Part shown: positions 44,867 to 58,001 of the stretch, one piece after another
Position numbering within the stretch: the first letter of the stretch is position 1
How the letters are laid out: every line of letters starts with the position of its first letter
Source of the DNA: Necropsobacter massiliensis
GTDB taxonomy: Bacteria > Pseudomonadota > Gammaproteobacteria > Enterobacterales > Pasteurellaceae
DNA: 64,000 nucleotides
Reading direction: 5' to 3'
Assembly (NCBI RefSeq): GCF_000827595.2
Contig: NZ_LN776178.1
Coordinates: 124,001 to 188,000, forward strand
The notes under the pieces: model-generated
Databases searched by the model: none
Seen by the model: only the letters and a program-made list of their open reading frames with translations
Told to the model about the DNA's origin: nothing
Program-made: the position numbers and the translations under genes

Positions 44867-46678
44867 TCAACGCTCTTTGTGCATAATTTGCTGGATTTCA
44901 GCCATGATTTCCTGATTGACTTCCAAGGCGGTTTGAATCAGTTGCTTGTTTTCAAAGCGATCAATCTTCGGATCATACACTTCGGCGGTGCGTTTTAAGC
45001 TATGGCGATCCTTGTAAAAATAAGTGCGGGCGATTTCTTCTGCCATTTCTTCATCCATGCCTAAGATGCGCAGTGCTTTTTTCGCCATTCTGACCGAAGA
45101 ATCAAAGGTTTCGCGCACCTGTAGATCAGCACCGGCGCGGTACAGTTCATAAACGTGGATGCGGTCATAGGCGCGCGCAATAATTTTAAGTTGCGGATTC
45201 ATTGCGCGTGCTATTTCGACGATATGAGTCGCCTGCGCTTTATCATCAATCGCGACAATCAGCAATTCTGCATTTTCAATGCCGGCGGCATGCAGTAATT
45301 CCGGTCTGGTCGCATCGCCGTAATAACTTTTGGTGCCCATTTTCTTCATGCCGGCGATTAATGCCGCATCTTTATCAATGATCGTCGGATGATGCCCGGT
45401 CATCACCAGCAAGCGGTTGATGATCTGCCCCGCCCGCCCCAGACCGATTAGTACGATCGGATGTTGTTCTTCAATATGATCTGCCGCCTGTTTATCATAT
45501 TTATGGGATAGGCGCGGGATAAGATATTTTTTGTGTAAAATAATAAACAGTGGGGTCAATACCATGGATAACACTACAATCGCTGTCATATTGGCTTGTA
45601 CTTCCGCACTGATTACACCCTGCGTTGCGGCGGCGGAAAGAAGGACGAATGCAAACTCACCGCCCTGCGCCATAATAATAGCGCGATCAATGGCATTGGC
45701 ATTACTATTTTTGGTGATGAGTGCAATGAGATAAATACAAAGCCCTTTTACCAGCATGAACGCTAATACGCCGAAAATAATTAAAAACCAGTTCTGGGCG
45801 ACAACCGATAGATTCAGCGACATACCGACACCGAGGAAAAACAGACCGAGCAGCAGACCGCGGAACGGCTCGATATCCGCTTCTAATTGATGGCGAAAAC
45901 TGGACTCGGATAATAATACGCCGGCGACAAAAGCGCCCATTGCCATGGACAGCCCGCCCTGTTCCATTAACAGCGCTGAACCCAGCACCACCAGCAATGC
46001 GGCGGCGGTCATCACTTCACGGATTTTGGTTTTTGCCAGCATTTTGAACAATGGATTAAGCAGCCATAGCCCGGCGGCGACTAAGACCGCAACCGATACG
46101 CCGGCGATTGCGATTTTCTGCCATAACGGCTGGTCGTTGACCATATTCGGATCCGTCGGTGCCAGAAAGGTGACAAATGCCAACAGCGGCACGATCAGTA
46201 AATCTTCAAATAATAAAATGGATACGATTTTCTGACCGCGCGGGGAGGCAATATCACCGCGCTCGCTCAGTTCCTGCATTACAATGGCAGTGGAGGTTAA
46301 TACGAATCCCGCGGCGCTGACAAACGCCACTTTCCAGTCAAAACCGTAAGCGATAGTTATCGCAGTCAGGGCGGTGGTACATAATCCGATTTGAAAGGCG
46401 CCCAGACAAAAAATATGATTGCGCAGTCCCCAGATATGAGACGGCTTCATTTCCAAACCGATAATGAACAGGAACATGACCACGCCCAATTCGGCAATAT
46501 GGATAATTCCTTCAGGATCGGTAAATAATCCGAAACCGAAAGGACCAATAACCAGACCGGCCGCCAGATAACCGAGCACCGCGCCTAATCCCAAACGTTT
46601 GAATAATGGTACGGCAATCACTGCTGCGGCAAGTAATGTAACGACACTGATAAGTTGATTTGCACCTTCTGCTGCCAT
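44867..46678 (-). CDS. KefB/KefC-type cation:proton antiporter
   Basis: CPA2 family protein, 603 residues. About twelve N-terminal helices (Na+/H+ exchanger domain with GYLAAGLVIGPFGFG and FLFIIGLEMKPS) and a cytosolic RCK/TrkA-N domain from about residue 400 (IVLIGLGRAGQIINRLL, a Rossmann motif). KefB/KefC release K+ when glutathione adducts appear. Whether it is gated by glutathione, as KefC, cannot be told; no KefF/KefG partner gene is adjacent. Confidence 0.9.
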   Translation of the reverse strand: MAAEGANQLISVVTLLAAAVIAVPLFKRLGLGAVLGYLAAGLVIGPFGFGLFTDPEGIIHIAELGVVMFLFIIGLEMKPSHIWGLRNHIFCLGAFQIGLCTTALTAITIAYGFDWKVAFVSAAGFVLTSTAIVMQELSERGDIASPRGQKIVSILLFEDLLIVPLLAFVTFLAPTDPNMVNDQPLWQKIAIAGVSVAVLVAAGLWLLNPLFKMLAKTKIREVMTAAALLVVLGSALLMEQGGLSMAMGAFVAGVLLSESSFRHQLEADIEPFRGLLLGLFFLGVGMSLNLSVVAQNWFLIIFGVLAFMLVKGLCIYLIALITKNSNANAIDRAIIMAQGGEFAFVLLSAAATQGVISAEVQANMTAIVVLSMVLTPLFIILHKKYLIPRLSHKYDKQAADHIEEQHPIVLIGLGRAGQIINRLLVMTGHHPTIIDKDAALIAGMKKMGTKSYYGDATRPELLHAAGIENAELLIVAIDDKAQATHIVEIARAMNPQLKIIARAYDRIHVYELYRAGADLQVRETFDSSVRMAKKALRILGMDEEMAEEIARTYFYKDRHSLKRTAEVYDPKIDRFENKQLIQTALEVNQEIMAEIQQIMHKER

Positions 46679-46692
46679 AGTATTTCCTCGGT

Positions 46693-47388
46693 TTATTGCG
46701 TTCGGCTTAAATAAAATTCGGCTAATGCCAGATCTTCTGGTCGGGTAATTTTGATATTATCGCCCCGACCTACCACCAAGTGCGGTCGAAATCCCATCAG
46801 TTCCATGGCTGATGCTTCATCGGTGACCGAAAGCCCCTGTGCGAAAGCCTGTTGTAATGCGGTTTTTAATAAGTCTGCGCGAAACAGCTGCGGGGTTTGT
46901 GCCAGCCACAACTGACTACGATCTTCCGTATGCTGAATCTGCTGCTGTGCGGTGGCGCGTTTCACTGTGTCCACTACCGGAACAGCTAAAATGGCGCCGT
47001 TTTCATCATCAATTTCTAGCAATCGGTCTAAATCCTGTCGGTTTAAGCATGGTCGCGCGGCATCATGTACCAAAACCCAGGTGTTTGTCGGGCAATCTAT
47101 CTGACATAAACCGTTGAAAACCGATTGCGCACGTGTATTGCCGCCGACAGTCAGTTGAATTTTCGGCTGCTGCAAAAAATCCAGTTGTGCGGGATAAGGA
47201 TCTTCCTGCCCGACTACGACAATAATTTTCGCTATGGCAGGATGCGCCAGCAATCGGTTTAAGCTGTGTTCGAGTATAGTTTTACCTTGTATTTCAAGAT
47301 ATTGTTTCGGTTTATCGGTCTGCATACGACTGCCGACACCGGCGGCGGGTACAACGGCGATAAATTGGCGTAACGGCGTGCTCATCAT
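46693..47388 (-). CDS. ispD: 2-C-methyl-D-erythritol 4-phosphate cytidylyltransferase
   Basis: MEP pathway enzyme joining CTP to MEP. It has 231 residues; the nucleotide loop is [20 protein letters not shown] and [11 protein letters not shown] holds the metal-binding Asp. Start is one of two adjacent ATG codons (47388, 47385) overlapping the ftsB stop by four bases. ftsB-ispD is conserved, but ispF is not next to it here. Confidence 0.96.
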   Translation of the reverse strand: MMSTPLRQFIAVVPAAGVGSRMQTDKPKQYLEIQGKTILEHSLNRLLAHPAIAKIIVVVGQEDPYPAQLDFLQQPKIQLTVGGNTRAQSVFNGLCQIDCPTNTWVLVHDAARPCLNRQDLDRLLEIDDENGAILAVPVVDTVKRATAQQQIQHTEDRSQLWLAQTPQLFRADLLKTALQQAFAQGLSVTDEASAMELMGFRPHLVVGRGDNIKITRPEDLALAEFYLSRTQ

Positions 47389-47663
47389 TTATGATCTTTT
47401 ACAATACGGTAGAAGGTTTCGTCCGGCTTAACCATCTCGTGCTGCAATCTGGCACGTTCTTCAATGGCATCAACGCCTTCTTTCAAGTCTTTGATTTCGG
47501 CGGCAATAATTTGATTACGTTGCGATAATTTTTCATTTTCCTGCTGGCGTACGGCAATTTCTTTCGCCGTATCCTGATAATCGAAATAGCCGTTTTTGCC
47601 GAACCAGAAATCATACTGGAACAGCAGTAGAAACGCCGCAAGGGTAAAAATAAGTAAACGCAT
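47385..47663 (-). CDS. ftsB: Cell division protein FtsB
   Basis: Small bitopic divisome protein, 92 residues: short cytoplasmic start, one helix (about 3-19) and a periplasmic coiled coil (about 30-65) that binds FtsL and FtsQ. The block [21 protein letters not shown] is characteristic. Confidence 0.94.
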   Translation of the reverse strand: MRLLIFTLAAFLLLFQYDFWFGKNGYFDYQDTAKEIAVRQQENEKLSQRNQIIAAEIKDLKEGVDAIEERARLQHEMVKPDETFYRIVKDHK

Positions 47664-47798
47664 ACTATAAAGTTATTTTCATCATTTAATCAATTTAAGG
47701 TCCATAGTTTACCGTGAAACCGCTAAAAATGAGAAGAAAAAATACCGCACTTTAAGGATACGGTATTTTATTGGGACGACTGGTGGAAAATCAAGCAG

Positions 47799-48449
47799 TT
47801 AACCTAAATGCGGTGTAAGCAGCTGAATTAGTTGTGCATAACCGGCAGCGGTAAAATGCACGCCGTCGGTGGTTAGCGCCGCCTGCAAATTCTGATGAGG
47901 ATCGCTAAAGGCGCGATAGGTGTCGATAAATCCAAGTCCTGCCGGACAATGCGCTTTCAGGTAAGCATTAAGTTCGCGAATTTGAGCATTGTGGATTTTT
48001 TGTTGGTTTAAAACCGGTGTGGCTTCCAATAGAAAGTAAGCCGAGTGCGGTGAAATTTCGCGCAGTTTAGCGAAAATCTGGCTGATCCAGTCGGCAACCT
48101 GCTGTGGGCTGTAATCGATTTCTTTCAGAATATCGTTGACGCCAAGAAAGATAAAAACTGTTTTACCAAGCTGCGTGATCAGATTGCGCTTAATGATGAT
48201 GTGCAGATATTGATAGGCGCTGGTGCCGGAAATGCCCAGGTTGGCAACCGTTTTTTCCGGCGCAAAAGGCGGATAGTCGGCGATATCTGACCACATATCA
48301 AATAATGAATGACCGATTAAGGAAATATCGGCGTGTTTTGTAAACTCGTCTTTTTTCTGTTGATAGCGGTTAAACATATCCTGATCGTTTAGCATCCCTT
48401 GCTGCTGTATATATTGAAGGCGTGCGGAAAGCGGGTTTTCTGATGACAT
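47799..48449 (-). CDS. SGNH/GDSL hydrolase
   Basis: A 216-residue lipase/esterase of the SGNH fold: block I IGHSLFDMW (Ser), block II NLGISGTS (Gly), block III FLGVNDIL (Asn) and block V DGVHFTAAGY (Asp, His). No signal peptide, so cytoplasmic. Start ATG 48449 has an AAGGACC site; the frame extends far upstream to 48581 without a better site. It is divergent from the sialic acid operon, which suggests, but does not prove, a sialate O-acetylesterase role. Confidence 0.87.
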   Translation of the reverse strand: MSSENPLSARLQYIQQQGMLNDQDMFNRYQQKKDEFTKHADISLIGHSLFDMWSDIADYPPFAPEKTVANLGISGTSAYQYLHIIIKRNLITQLGKTVFIFLGVNDILKEIDYSPQQVADWISQIFAKLREISPHSAYFLLEATPVLNQQKIHNAQIRELNAYLKAHCPAGLGFIDTYRAFSDPHQNLQAALTTDGVHFTAAGYAQLIQLLTPHLG

Positions 48450-48780
48450 GATCGGTCCTTTTTTAGTTGATATGGTTTCAAATGCACTTATTAAAGCATT
48501 TATGGAGTGTAAATTCCAGTTTATTACATTAGAAATAAAGTAATATTTCATTATTGCGAAAGGGATCACATATTCAGCCAAATGGCATTGGATAAGCTGA
48601 TGTAATTGACGCTAGTAATAAAATTGGAAAAAAATTGCAATGTTTCTATTTGTATGAAGTTTTACTCTGATTTTATGATCAAGATCTCAATTTTTGATTA
48701 TTTCGCTTGTTTTTTATTTTTATCCGACTATGCTAATGATGAAGATTAACTTCTTTTTTAATTTATAGATTGGAGTTTGT
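48450..48780. promoter_or_regulatory. Divergent control region of the nan operon, with CRP site
   Basis: AT-rich 331-bp gap. A CRP-like site TATGA-TCAAGA-TCTCA is at 48674-48689, about 90 bp before nanE. In Haemophilus the nan genes are controlled together by CRP and SiaR; the SiaR site itself I cannot point to. Confidence 0.6.
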
Positions 48781-49470
48781 ATGTCAAAACTATCACATCA
48801 AGAAATTCTGAATCGCATTCGCTACGGATTAATCGCTTCTTGTCAGCCGGTTGATGACGGCCCCATGGATAAACCCGAAATCGTCGCGGCAATGGCGCAG
48901 GCTTCGGTGATCGGCGGCGCTTCAGGATTGCGTATTGAGGGGGTAGAGAACTTAAAAGCGACGCGTCAACTTGTGGATGTACCGATTATTGCAATTGTTA
49001 AGCGTGATTTGCCCGACAGTCCGGTGCGGATTACCCCGTTTTTGCAGGATATTGAAGACCTTGCTGCGGCAGGTGCCGACATTATTGCGGTTGACGGTAC
49101 GGCTCGTCCGCGCCCGGTGGATATTGAAAGCGCGCTGAAAAAAATCAAACAGGTCGGCTGTCTTGCCATGGCGGATTGTTCTAATTTACAAGAAGGGTTG
49201 TATTGTCATCAACTCGGTTTCGATATTGTCGGTAGTACGATGTCGGGGTATACCGGTGGCGACATTCCGCTGGAACCGGATTATCAGCTGGTAAAAGATC
49301 TGAAAGCCGCCGGTTGTTATGTGATGGCGGAAGGGCGTTATAACACGCCGGAATTAGCTAAAACAGCTATTGAAAACGGTGCCGATGCGGTTACGGTAGG
49401 ATCTGCGCTGACCCGTTTGGAACATATCGTCAGCTGGTTTGCGGATGCCGTTAAATCGGCGAAATCATAG
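48781..49470 (+). CDS. nanE: N-acetylmannosamine-6-phosphate 2-epimerase
   Basis: Converts ManNAc-6-P to GlcNAc-6-P in sialic acid use. It has 229 residues in a TIM barrel; [23 protein letters not shown] (catalytic Lys region) and [10 protein letters not shown] are the family blocks. First gene of nanE-nanK-nanQ-siaR-nanA. Confidence 0.96.
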   Translation: MSKLSHQEILNRIRYGLIASCQPVDDGPMDKPEIVAAMAQASVIGGASGLRIEGVENLKATRQLVDVPIIAIVKRDLPDSPVRITPFLQDIEDLAAAGADIIAVDGTARPRPVDIESALKKIKQVGCLAMADCSNLQEGLYCHQLGFDIVGSTMSGYTGGDIPLEPDYQLVKDLKAAGCYVMAEGRYNTPELAKTAIENGADAVTVGSALTRLEHIVSWFADAVKSAKS

Positions 49471-49482
49471 GGTGGCGGCAAT

Positions 49483-50370
49483 ATGCGTTGTTTAGCTCTT
49501 GATCTCGGCGGCACAAAACTCGCCTCGGCGTTAGTGATGGACGGACAGATTACGCAGCGTTGCCAAATAGCCACGCCGCAACAGGAACCGGCCGACGGCT
49601 TGCAGCGTGCGCTGGCTGACATTATCCACACTTATCAAGGACAATTTGATGCGGTGGCAGTAGCTTCGACGGGCATTATCAATAACGGTGTATTGACCGC
49701 ATTGAACCCTAAGAACTTAGGCGGGTTGGCAGATTTTCCGCTGCAAGCCGCCATTGCTCGGCATACGGACAAACCTATCGGTTTATTAAATGACGTGCAG
49801 GCGGCGGTGTGTGCGGAATACCGGGAACAGGATAAAAGTGCGGTTCGAAATTTCGTATTTATTACTGTTTCTACTGGTGTCGGCGGTGGTATTATTTTGG
49901 ACGGACAGCTTTCCACCGGACCAAACGGCGTTAGCGGGCATATCGGGCATACGCTGGCGGATCCGAACGGTCCGCTGTGCGGTTGCGGTCGCCGGGGCTG
50001 TATTGAAGCCGTTGCCGCTGGGCGTGCGATTGAAGCTGCCGCCTCGCGTTGGGAAACACCATGTACGCCGAAACAAGTGTTTGAGCTGTTTCGTAAAAAT
50101 GATGAAAAAGCGACCGCACTTGTGCGCCGTTCAGCCTCCGCCATTGCGAATTTAGTGGCGGATATGGTAATCGGTCTGGATATTCAGAAAACCGTTATCG
50201 GCGGCAGCGTTGGTTTGGCAGAGGGCTATTTGCCTTTGGTTCGGCAGTATTTAAGTGAACTGCCGCAATTTTATCAATGTCCGCTGGAAGCCGCTAAATA
50301 CGCTGGCGATGCGGGATTGATCGGTGCGGCATACTGGATGGAAAACCGTCTGAAGGATAATTTATTCTAG
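49483..50370 (+). CDS. nanK: N-acetylmannosamine kinase
   Basis: ROK-family kinase that phosphorylates ManNAc with ATP, 295 residues. N-terminal phosphate loop LALDLGGTKLASAL, catalytic region GVSGHIGHTLADPNGPLCGCGRRGCIEA with the zinc-binding Cys/His cluster. Twelve bases after nanE. Confidence 0.95.
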   Translation: MRCLALDLGGTKLASALVMDGQITQRCQIATPQQEPADGLQRALADIIHTYQGQFDAVAVASTGIINNGVLTALNPKNLGGLADFPLQAAIARHTDKPIGLLNDVQAAVCAEYREQDKSAVRNFVFITVSTGVGGGIILDGQLSTGPNGVSGHIGHTLADPNGPLCGCGRRGCIEAVAAGRAIEAAASRWETPCTPKQVFELFRKNDEKATALVRRSASAIANLVADMVIGLDIQKTVIGGSVGLAEGYLPLVRQYLSELPQFYQCPLEAAKYAGDAGLIGAAYWMENRLKDNLF

Positions 50371-50862
<492 letters not shown>

Positions 50863-50892
50863 AACATAAATTGATAGTAAAGAGGGCATATT

Positions 50893-51762
50893 ATGGCAGC
50901 GGCGAGCGGAAATATTTTAGACACAATTGGTGCTTTATATAATAGCCTGACGAAAACGGAGAAAAAAATTGCGACGACGATTCTCTCTTCGCCGCATTCA
51001 TTAAGTCAGTGTTCTTTGGCCGAAATAGCCGAACAGTTTGATGTTGGGGAGGCGACCTTTATTCGGTTTTGCCGCACCTTGGGATTTAAAGGGTTTACCG
51101 ATTTCAAATTACAGCTTTCCATTGAGTTGGCGACCAGAGAAAAACAGCCGAATTCCTTGCTGGAAAGCGATATCACGAAAGCTGACGATGCGCAAAGTAT
51201 CGCAGAGAAACTGCACAATTCGATTAATAACGTGATTACCGAGACCATTAATCTGTTGGATTTCAATCAGCTGGAAGAAGTGGTAATCGCATTACGGCGC
51301 GCTAAGCGAATTTTCATTTTCGGTGCGGGCTCTTCCGGCATTACCGCAGAAGATACCAAACACAAACTCATGCGAATCGGCTTGCAGGTCGATGCTACCA
51401 GCAACAATCATTTTATGTATATGCAGGCGGCATTAATGGATCCGGATGATGTGGTTATCGGTGTCAGTCATTCGGGATATTCGAAAGAAACTACGCAGGC
51501 GTTAAGCATCGCCAGAAAAAACGGCGCAGTTACCGTGGCGTTAACGCATAATCTGCGTTCGCCGATAACACAGGTAGCGGATTATGTGCTGATTAACGGA
51601 CATCGTCAGGGACGTCTGCAAGGGGATTCCATCGGTACTAAAATCGCGCAGCTTTTTGTGCTGGATTTGATTTACGCTCTGCTGGTGCAGGCGGAAGAAG
51701 AAAATGCGGTCGAAATGAAACAAAAAACGGTAAATGTTATTTTGGAACAACGGGTTAAATAA
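50893..51762 (+). CDS. siaR: RpiR-family sialic acid regulator SiaR
   Basis: A 289-residue regulator: N-terminal HTH_6 (SLAEIAEQFDVGEATFIRFCRTLGFKGF) and C-terminal SIS sugar-isomerase domain (IFIFGAGSSGITAEDTKHKL). In Haemophilus, SiaR represses nan genes and is tuned by glucosamine-6-P together with CRP. Located in the operon it controls. Confidence 0.93.
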   Translation: MAAASGNILDTIGALYNSLTKTEKKIATTILSSPHSLSQCSLAEIAEQFDVGEATFIRFCRTLGFKGFTDFKLQLSIELATREKQPNSLLESDITKADDAQSIAEKLHNSINNVITETINLLDFNQLEEVVIALRRAKRIFIFGAGSSGITAEDTKHKLMRIGLQVDATSNNHFMYMQAALMDPDDVVIGVSHSGYSKETTQALSIARKNGAVTVALTHNLRSPITQVADYVLINGHRQGRLQGDSIGTKIAQLFVLDLIYALLVQAEEENAVEMKQKTVNVILEQRVK

Positions 51763-51785
51763 CCCTATCTTGTCAGGAGCAAACA

Positions 51786-52664
51786 ATGAAAGATTTAACA
51801 GGCATTTTCAGTGCCTTGCTAATATCCTATAACGAAGACGGATCTATCAACGAAAAAGGTGTTCGTCAAATTATTCGTCATAATATTGATAAAATGAAAG
51901 TGGACGGTTTGTATGTCGGTGGCAGTACCGGCGAAAACTTTATGCTTTCCACTGCAGAGAAGAAAGAAATTTTCCGCATTGCAAAAGACGAAGCCAAAGA
52001 TGAAGTGGCATTAATTGCACAAGTGGGGAGTGTAAATCTGCACGAAGCGGTTGAACTGGGCAAATATGCCACCGAACTGGGATATGATTGTTTGTCTGCG
52101 GTAACACCGTTTTACTACAAATTCAGTTTTGTGGAAATCAAACGGTATTACGATACCATTATTGCCGAAACCGGCAGCAACATGATCGTTTATTCCATTC
52201 CGTTTTTAACCGGCGTGAACATTGGCGTTGAGCAGTTTGGCGAGCTGTATGAAAATCCGAAAATCTTAGGGGTTAAATTCACCGCCGGTGATTTCTATTT
52301 GCTGGAGCGCCTGAAAAAAGCCTATCCGAATCACTTGATTTGGGCTGGTTTCGACGAAATGATGTTACCGGCGGCAGCCTTGGGAGTTGACGGCGCAATC
52401 GGCAGTACATTTAATGTCAACGGTATCCGCGCAAGACAGATTTTTGAGCTGACCAAAGCCGGTAAACTGGCAGAAGCGTTAGCGGTTCAGCACGTCACTA
52501 ACGATCTTATTGAAGGTATTTTGGCCAACGGCTTATATTTAACTATTAAAGAATTATTAAAGCTTGAAGGCGTTGATGCCGGCTATTGCCGCGAACCGAT
52601 GACCGCCAAAGCCACCGAACAGCAATTAGCAGTGGCAAAAGCATTAAAGGCGAAATTTCTTTAA
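51786..52664 (+). CDS. nanA: N-acetylneuraminate lyase
   Basis: Class I aldolase that splits sialic acid into ManNAc and pyruvate. It has 292 residues with GGSTGEN (pyruvate-binding), the tyrosine in IVYSIPFLTG and the Schiff-base lysine in GVKFTAGDFY. Last gene of the operon; nagBA, which follow in H. influenzae, are not here. Confidence 0.97.
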   Translation: MKDLTGIFSALLISYNEDGSINEKGVRQIIRHNIDKMKVDGLYVGGSTGENFMLSTAEKKEIFRIAKDEAKDEVALIAQVGSVNLHEAVELGKYATELGYDCLSAVTPFYYKFSFVEIKRYYDTIIAETGSNMIVYSIPFLTGVNIGVEQFGELYENPKILGVKFTAGDFYLLERLKKAYPNHLIWAGFDEMMLPAAALGVDGAIGSTFNVNGIRARQIFELTKAGKLAEALAVQHVTNDLIEGILANGLYLTIKELLKLEGVDAGYCREPMTAKATEQQLAVAKALKAKFL

Positions 52665-52692
52665 TTATCGTTATTGATATGTAGTGCAAATA

Positions 52693-52724
52693 AAAGGCAT
52701 AACGGACCGTTTCGTTATGCCTTT
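52693..52724. terminator. Terminator between nanA and gdhA
   Basis: Stem AAAGGCATAACG / CGTTATGCCTTT with an 8-nt loop and T-rich tail; it serves convergent nanA and gdhA. Confidence 0.88.
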
Positions 52725-52752
52725 GTTGTTTTATGCCCTGTGGCGGTGCGCT

Positions 52753-54419
<1,667 letters not shown>

Positions 54420-55046
54420 TTAAAACACGCCTAGGTTTTTCAGCCCGGTGGTAATGATCTCCACACCCAGCGACATGAGCAGCAGCCCCATGATACGGGT
54501 GATGACATTCGAACCGGTTTTGCCTAATTTCTGAATTACCGGTTCGGAATAACGAAATAGCATAAAACAGCCTAAACCGAACAGCATAATAGTAACGGAA
54601 GAATAGAGATATTCTATGGCGCTATGTTGGGTGGAACCGAACACGATGGTCGCACTGATGGAACCGGGCCCCGCCATAATCGGCATTGCCAGCGGTACGA
54701 CCGCGATATTGTTGTAATCTTCGATATTTTCGTTTTTTTCCTCTTTATTGATTTTATGCTCGCCGATTTTGCCGTTAATCATGGTCAGTGCGATCATCAC
54801 TACCACGGTACCACCGGCAATGCGGAAAGAATCAATGGAAATATTGAAGGAATTTAAAATAAAGTTACCGAAGTAGAAACTCACCAGTAAGATCGCCGCA
54901 ATGGAGAAACTGGTGACTAATCCGGTTCTGTTTTGCTGCGCCTTGGTAAGATCCGAGGTCATTGAATAAAAAATCGGAACGACACCGATCGGATTCACCA
55001 ATGCAATAAGCCCGATAAAAAATTGAAGATAAACGGCAAAATCCAT
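54420..55046 (-). CDS. MarC/YchE-family inner-membrane protein
   Basis: A 208-residue polytopic protein with six predicted helices and the family motifs ALVNPIGVVPIFYSMT and VPLAMPIMAGPGSISATIV. MarC-type proteins were once linked to antibiotic resistance; their function is unclear. It resembles E. coli YchE. Confidence 0.88.
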   Translation of the reverse strand: MDFAVYLQFFIGLIALVNPIGVVPIFYSMTSDLTKAQQNRTGLVTSFSIAAILLVSFYFGNFILNSFNISIDSFRIAGGTVVVMIALTMINGKIGEHKINKEEKNENIEDYNNIAVVPLAMPIMAGPGSISATIVFGSTQHSAIEYLYSSVTIMLFGLGCFMLFRYSEPVIQKLGKTGSNVITRIMGLLLMSLGVEIITTGLKNLGVF

Positions 55047-55130
55047 ACTGTCCTCTGCTGGCTGATTAAGTCCGCGTATTATATTCGGCTTTATGAATAA
55101 TTCCTATCCCTCCGCTTCTCACAAGCACAA

Positions 55131-55176
55131 AAAAGTGCGGTGGTTTTTTGAAACGTTTTTAAAAACCACCGCACTT
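55131..55176. terminator. Uptake-signal pair between groEL and marC-like gene
   Basis: Facing AAGTGCGGTGGTTTTT signals; a strong stem with T/A runs that would end groESL transcription. Confidence 0.85.
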
Positions 55177-55215
55177 ATTGTTACTTATCAAGCGTTTTGG
55201 GTACGCTTAGGGGCA

Positions 55216-56883
<1,668 letters not shown>

Positions 56884-56900
56884 TCACTGATTAAAAAAGA

Positions 56901-57191
56901 TTATTCAACGATTGCTAAAATATCGTTTTCAGAGACGATCAACACTTCTTCGCCGTCGATTTTTTCCGCTTTGACGCCGTAACCGTCATTAAAGATAACG
57001 GTATCGCCGACTTTCACATCCAACGGCTGAACGGTGCCGTTTTCCAGAATGCGACCTTTGCCCACCGCCAGCACTTTGGCACGAGTGGATTTGGTTGCTG
57101 CCGAACCGGTTAACACGATACCGCCGGCGGAAAGGGTTTCGACTTCTTCACGTTTTACGATCACGCGATCATGTAATGGACGAATATTCAT
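56901..57191 (-). CDS. groES: Co-chaperonin GroES
   Basis: Seven-fold lid of GroEL, 96 residues. The mobile loop is [17 protein letters not shown]. Start ATG 57191 (MNIRPLHDR) is favoured over an ATG two codons upstream, which lies against the AAGGA site. Confidence 0.98.
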   Translation of the reverse strand: MNIRPLHDRVIVKREEVETLSAGGIVLTGSAATKSTRAKVLAVGKGRILENGTVQPLDVKVGDTVIFNDGYGVKAEKIDGEEVLIVSENDILAIVE

Positions 57192-57235
57192 TTTCATTTC
57201 CTTCTTAGAGTGTTAATTAATTAAACGCAGAAACA

Positions 57236-57263
57236 ATATGGGGAACAATTTTTCCCTTTCAAG
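57236..57263 (-). promoter_or_regulatory. Sigma-32 heat-shock promoter of groESL
   Basis: On the minus strand CTTGAAA (57263-57257), 13-bp spacer, CCCCATAT (57243-57236): an almost ideal RpoH promoter, 45 bp before groES. Confidence 0.93.
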
Positions 57264-57275
57264 AGAAAAATAAAA

Positions 57276-57746
57276 TTATTTTATTCTTTTGTCCTCATCT
57301 ACTTGTTTTTCATATTCTGCCTCGAAAATATCGCTCTCGGAGGGGCGATGAAAAGTGCGGTAGGTTTTGCGCACAAATCCGCTGCTAAACAGGCTGATTT
57401 TATGTTTAACGGCGTTTTCCAGCAAACCGCTGCCCCATGGCGTCAGTAATGCGAGTGCCAGTATATCGCTGACCAATCCCGGCAGCATCAGCAGCAAACC
57501 GGCAAAAATCCAAATGCCCGAACGAATCAGCGCGCGGGTCGGAATTTCACCGCGGCTTAGTTGACGTTGTACACTGGTCAGGCTGTACCAGCCACGCATT
57601 CTGATTATCAACATTCCCGCCAGAAAGGCAAGTACCAACAAAAGCAGAACGCCGATAATGCCGATATGCGTGCCGAGCCAGATTAACACGGATAATTCCG
57701 CATAAATAAACAGCAATATGCTCAAGATAAATAAAACAGCCGGCAT
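57276..57746 (-). CDS. fxsA: FxsA-family membrane protein
   Basis: A 156-residue protein with four hydrophobic segments and a charged C-terminal tail; GLLLMLPGLVSDILALAL is the family core. E. coli FxsA relieves exclusion of phage T7 by F plasmid when overproduced; its normal role is unknown. Start ATG 57746 has a GGAG site. It lies between aspA and groES as in E. coli. Confidence 0.9.
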   Translation of the reverse strand: MPAVLFILSILLFIYAELSVLIWLGTHIGIIGVLLLLVLAFLAGMLIIRMRGWYSLTSVQRQLSRGEIPTRALIRSGIWIFAGLLLMLPGLVSDILALALLTPWGSGLLENAVKHKISLFSSGFVRKTYRTFHRPSESDIFEAEYEKQVDEDKRIK

Positions 57747-57868
57747 GATGATTCTCCGTAACACTAACTATGCTCTGTATAAGGGCGTAACGGCAAATTT
57801 CAAGCTGAATTTGCAATAAGAAAACTAATCAATTTAATTAGTTATATGAGTGTGAACAAAATGTAAAG

Positions 57869-57884
57869 AATGATCTGGATCACA
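57869..57884. promoter_or_regulatory. CRP site upstream of aspA
   Basis: AATGA-TCTGGA-TCACA, close to the CRP consensus, 117 bp before the aspA start. Catabolite control of aspartase is expected. Confidence 0.72.
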
Positions 57885-58001
57885 TTTTTTCCCGATTATC
57901 TTTCCTATAATACTAACGATTACGGGAATCTTCGGGCGCGGGCGAAGGCTGTGCAGGAACGGTTTCTTATCTGTTGTTAATGAAAAAGCGAGGATATAAC
58001 A

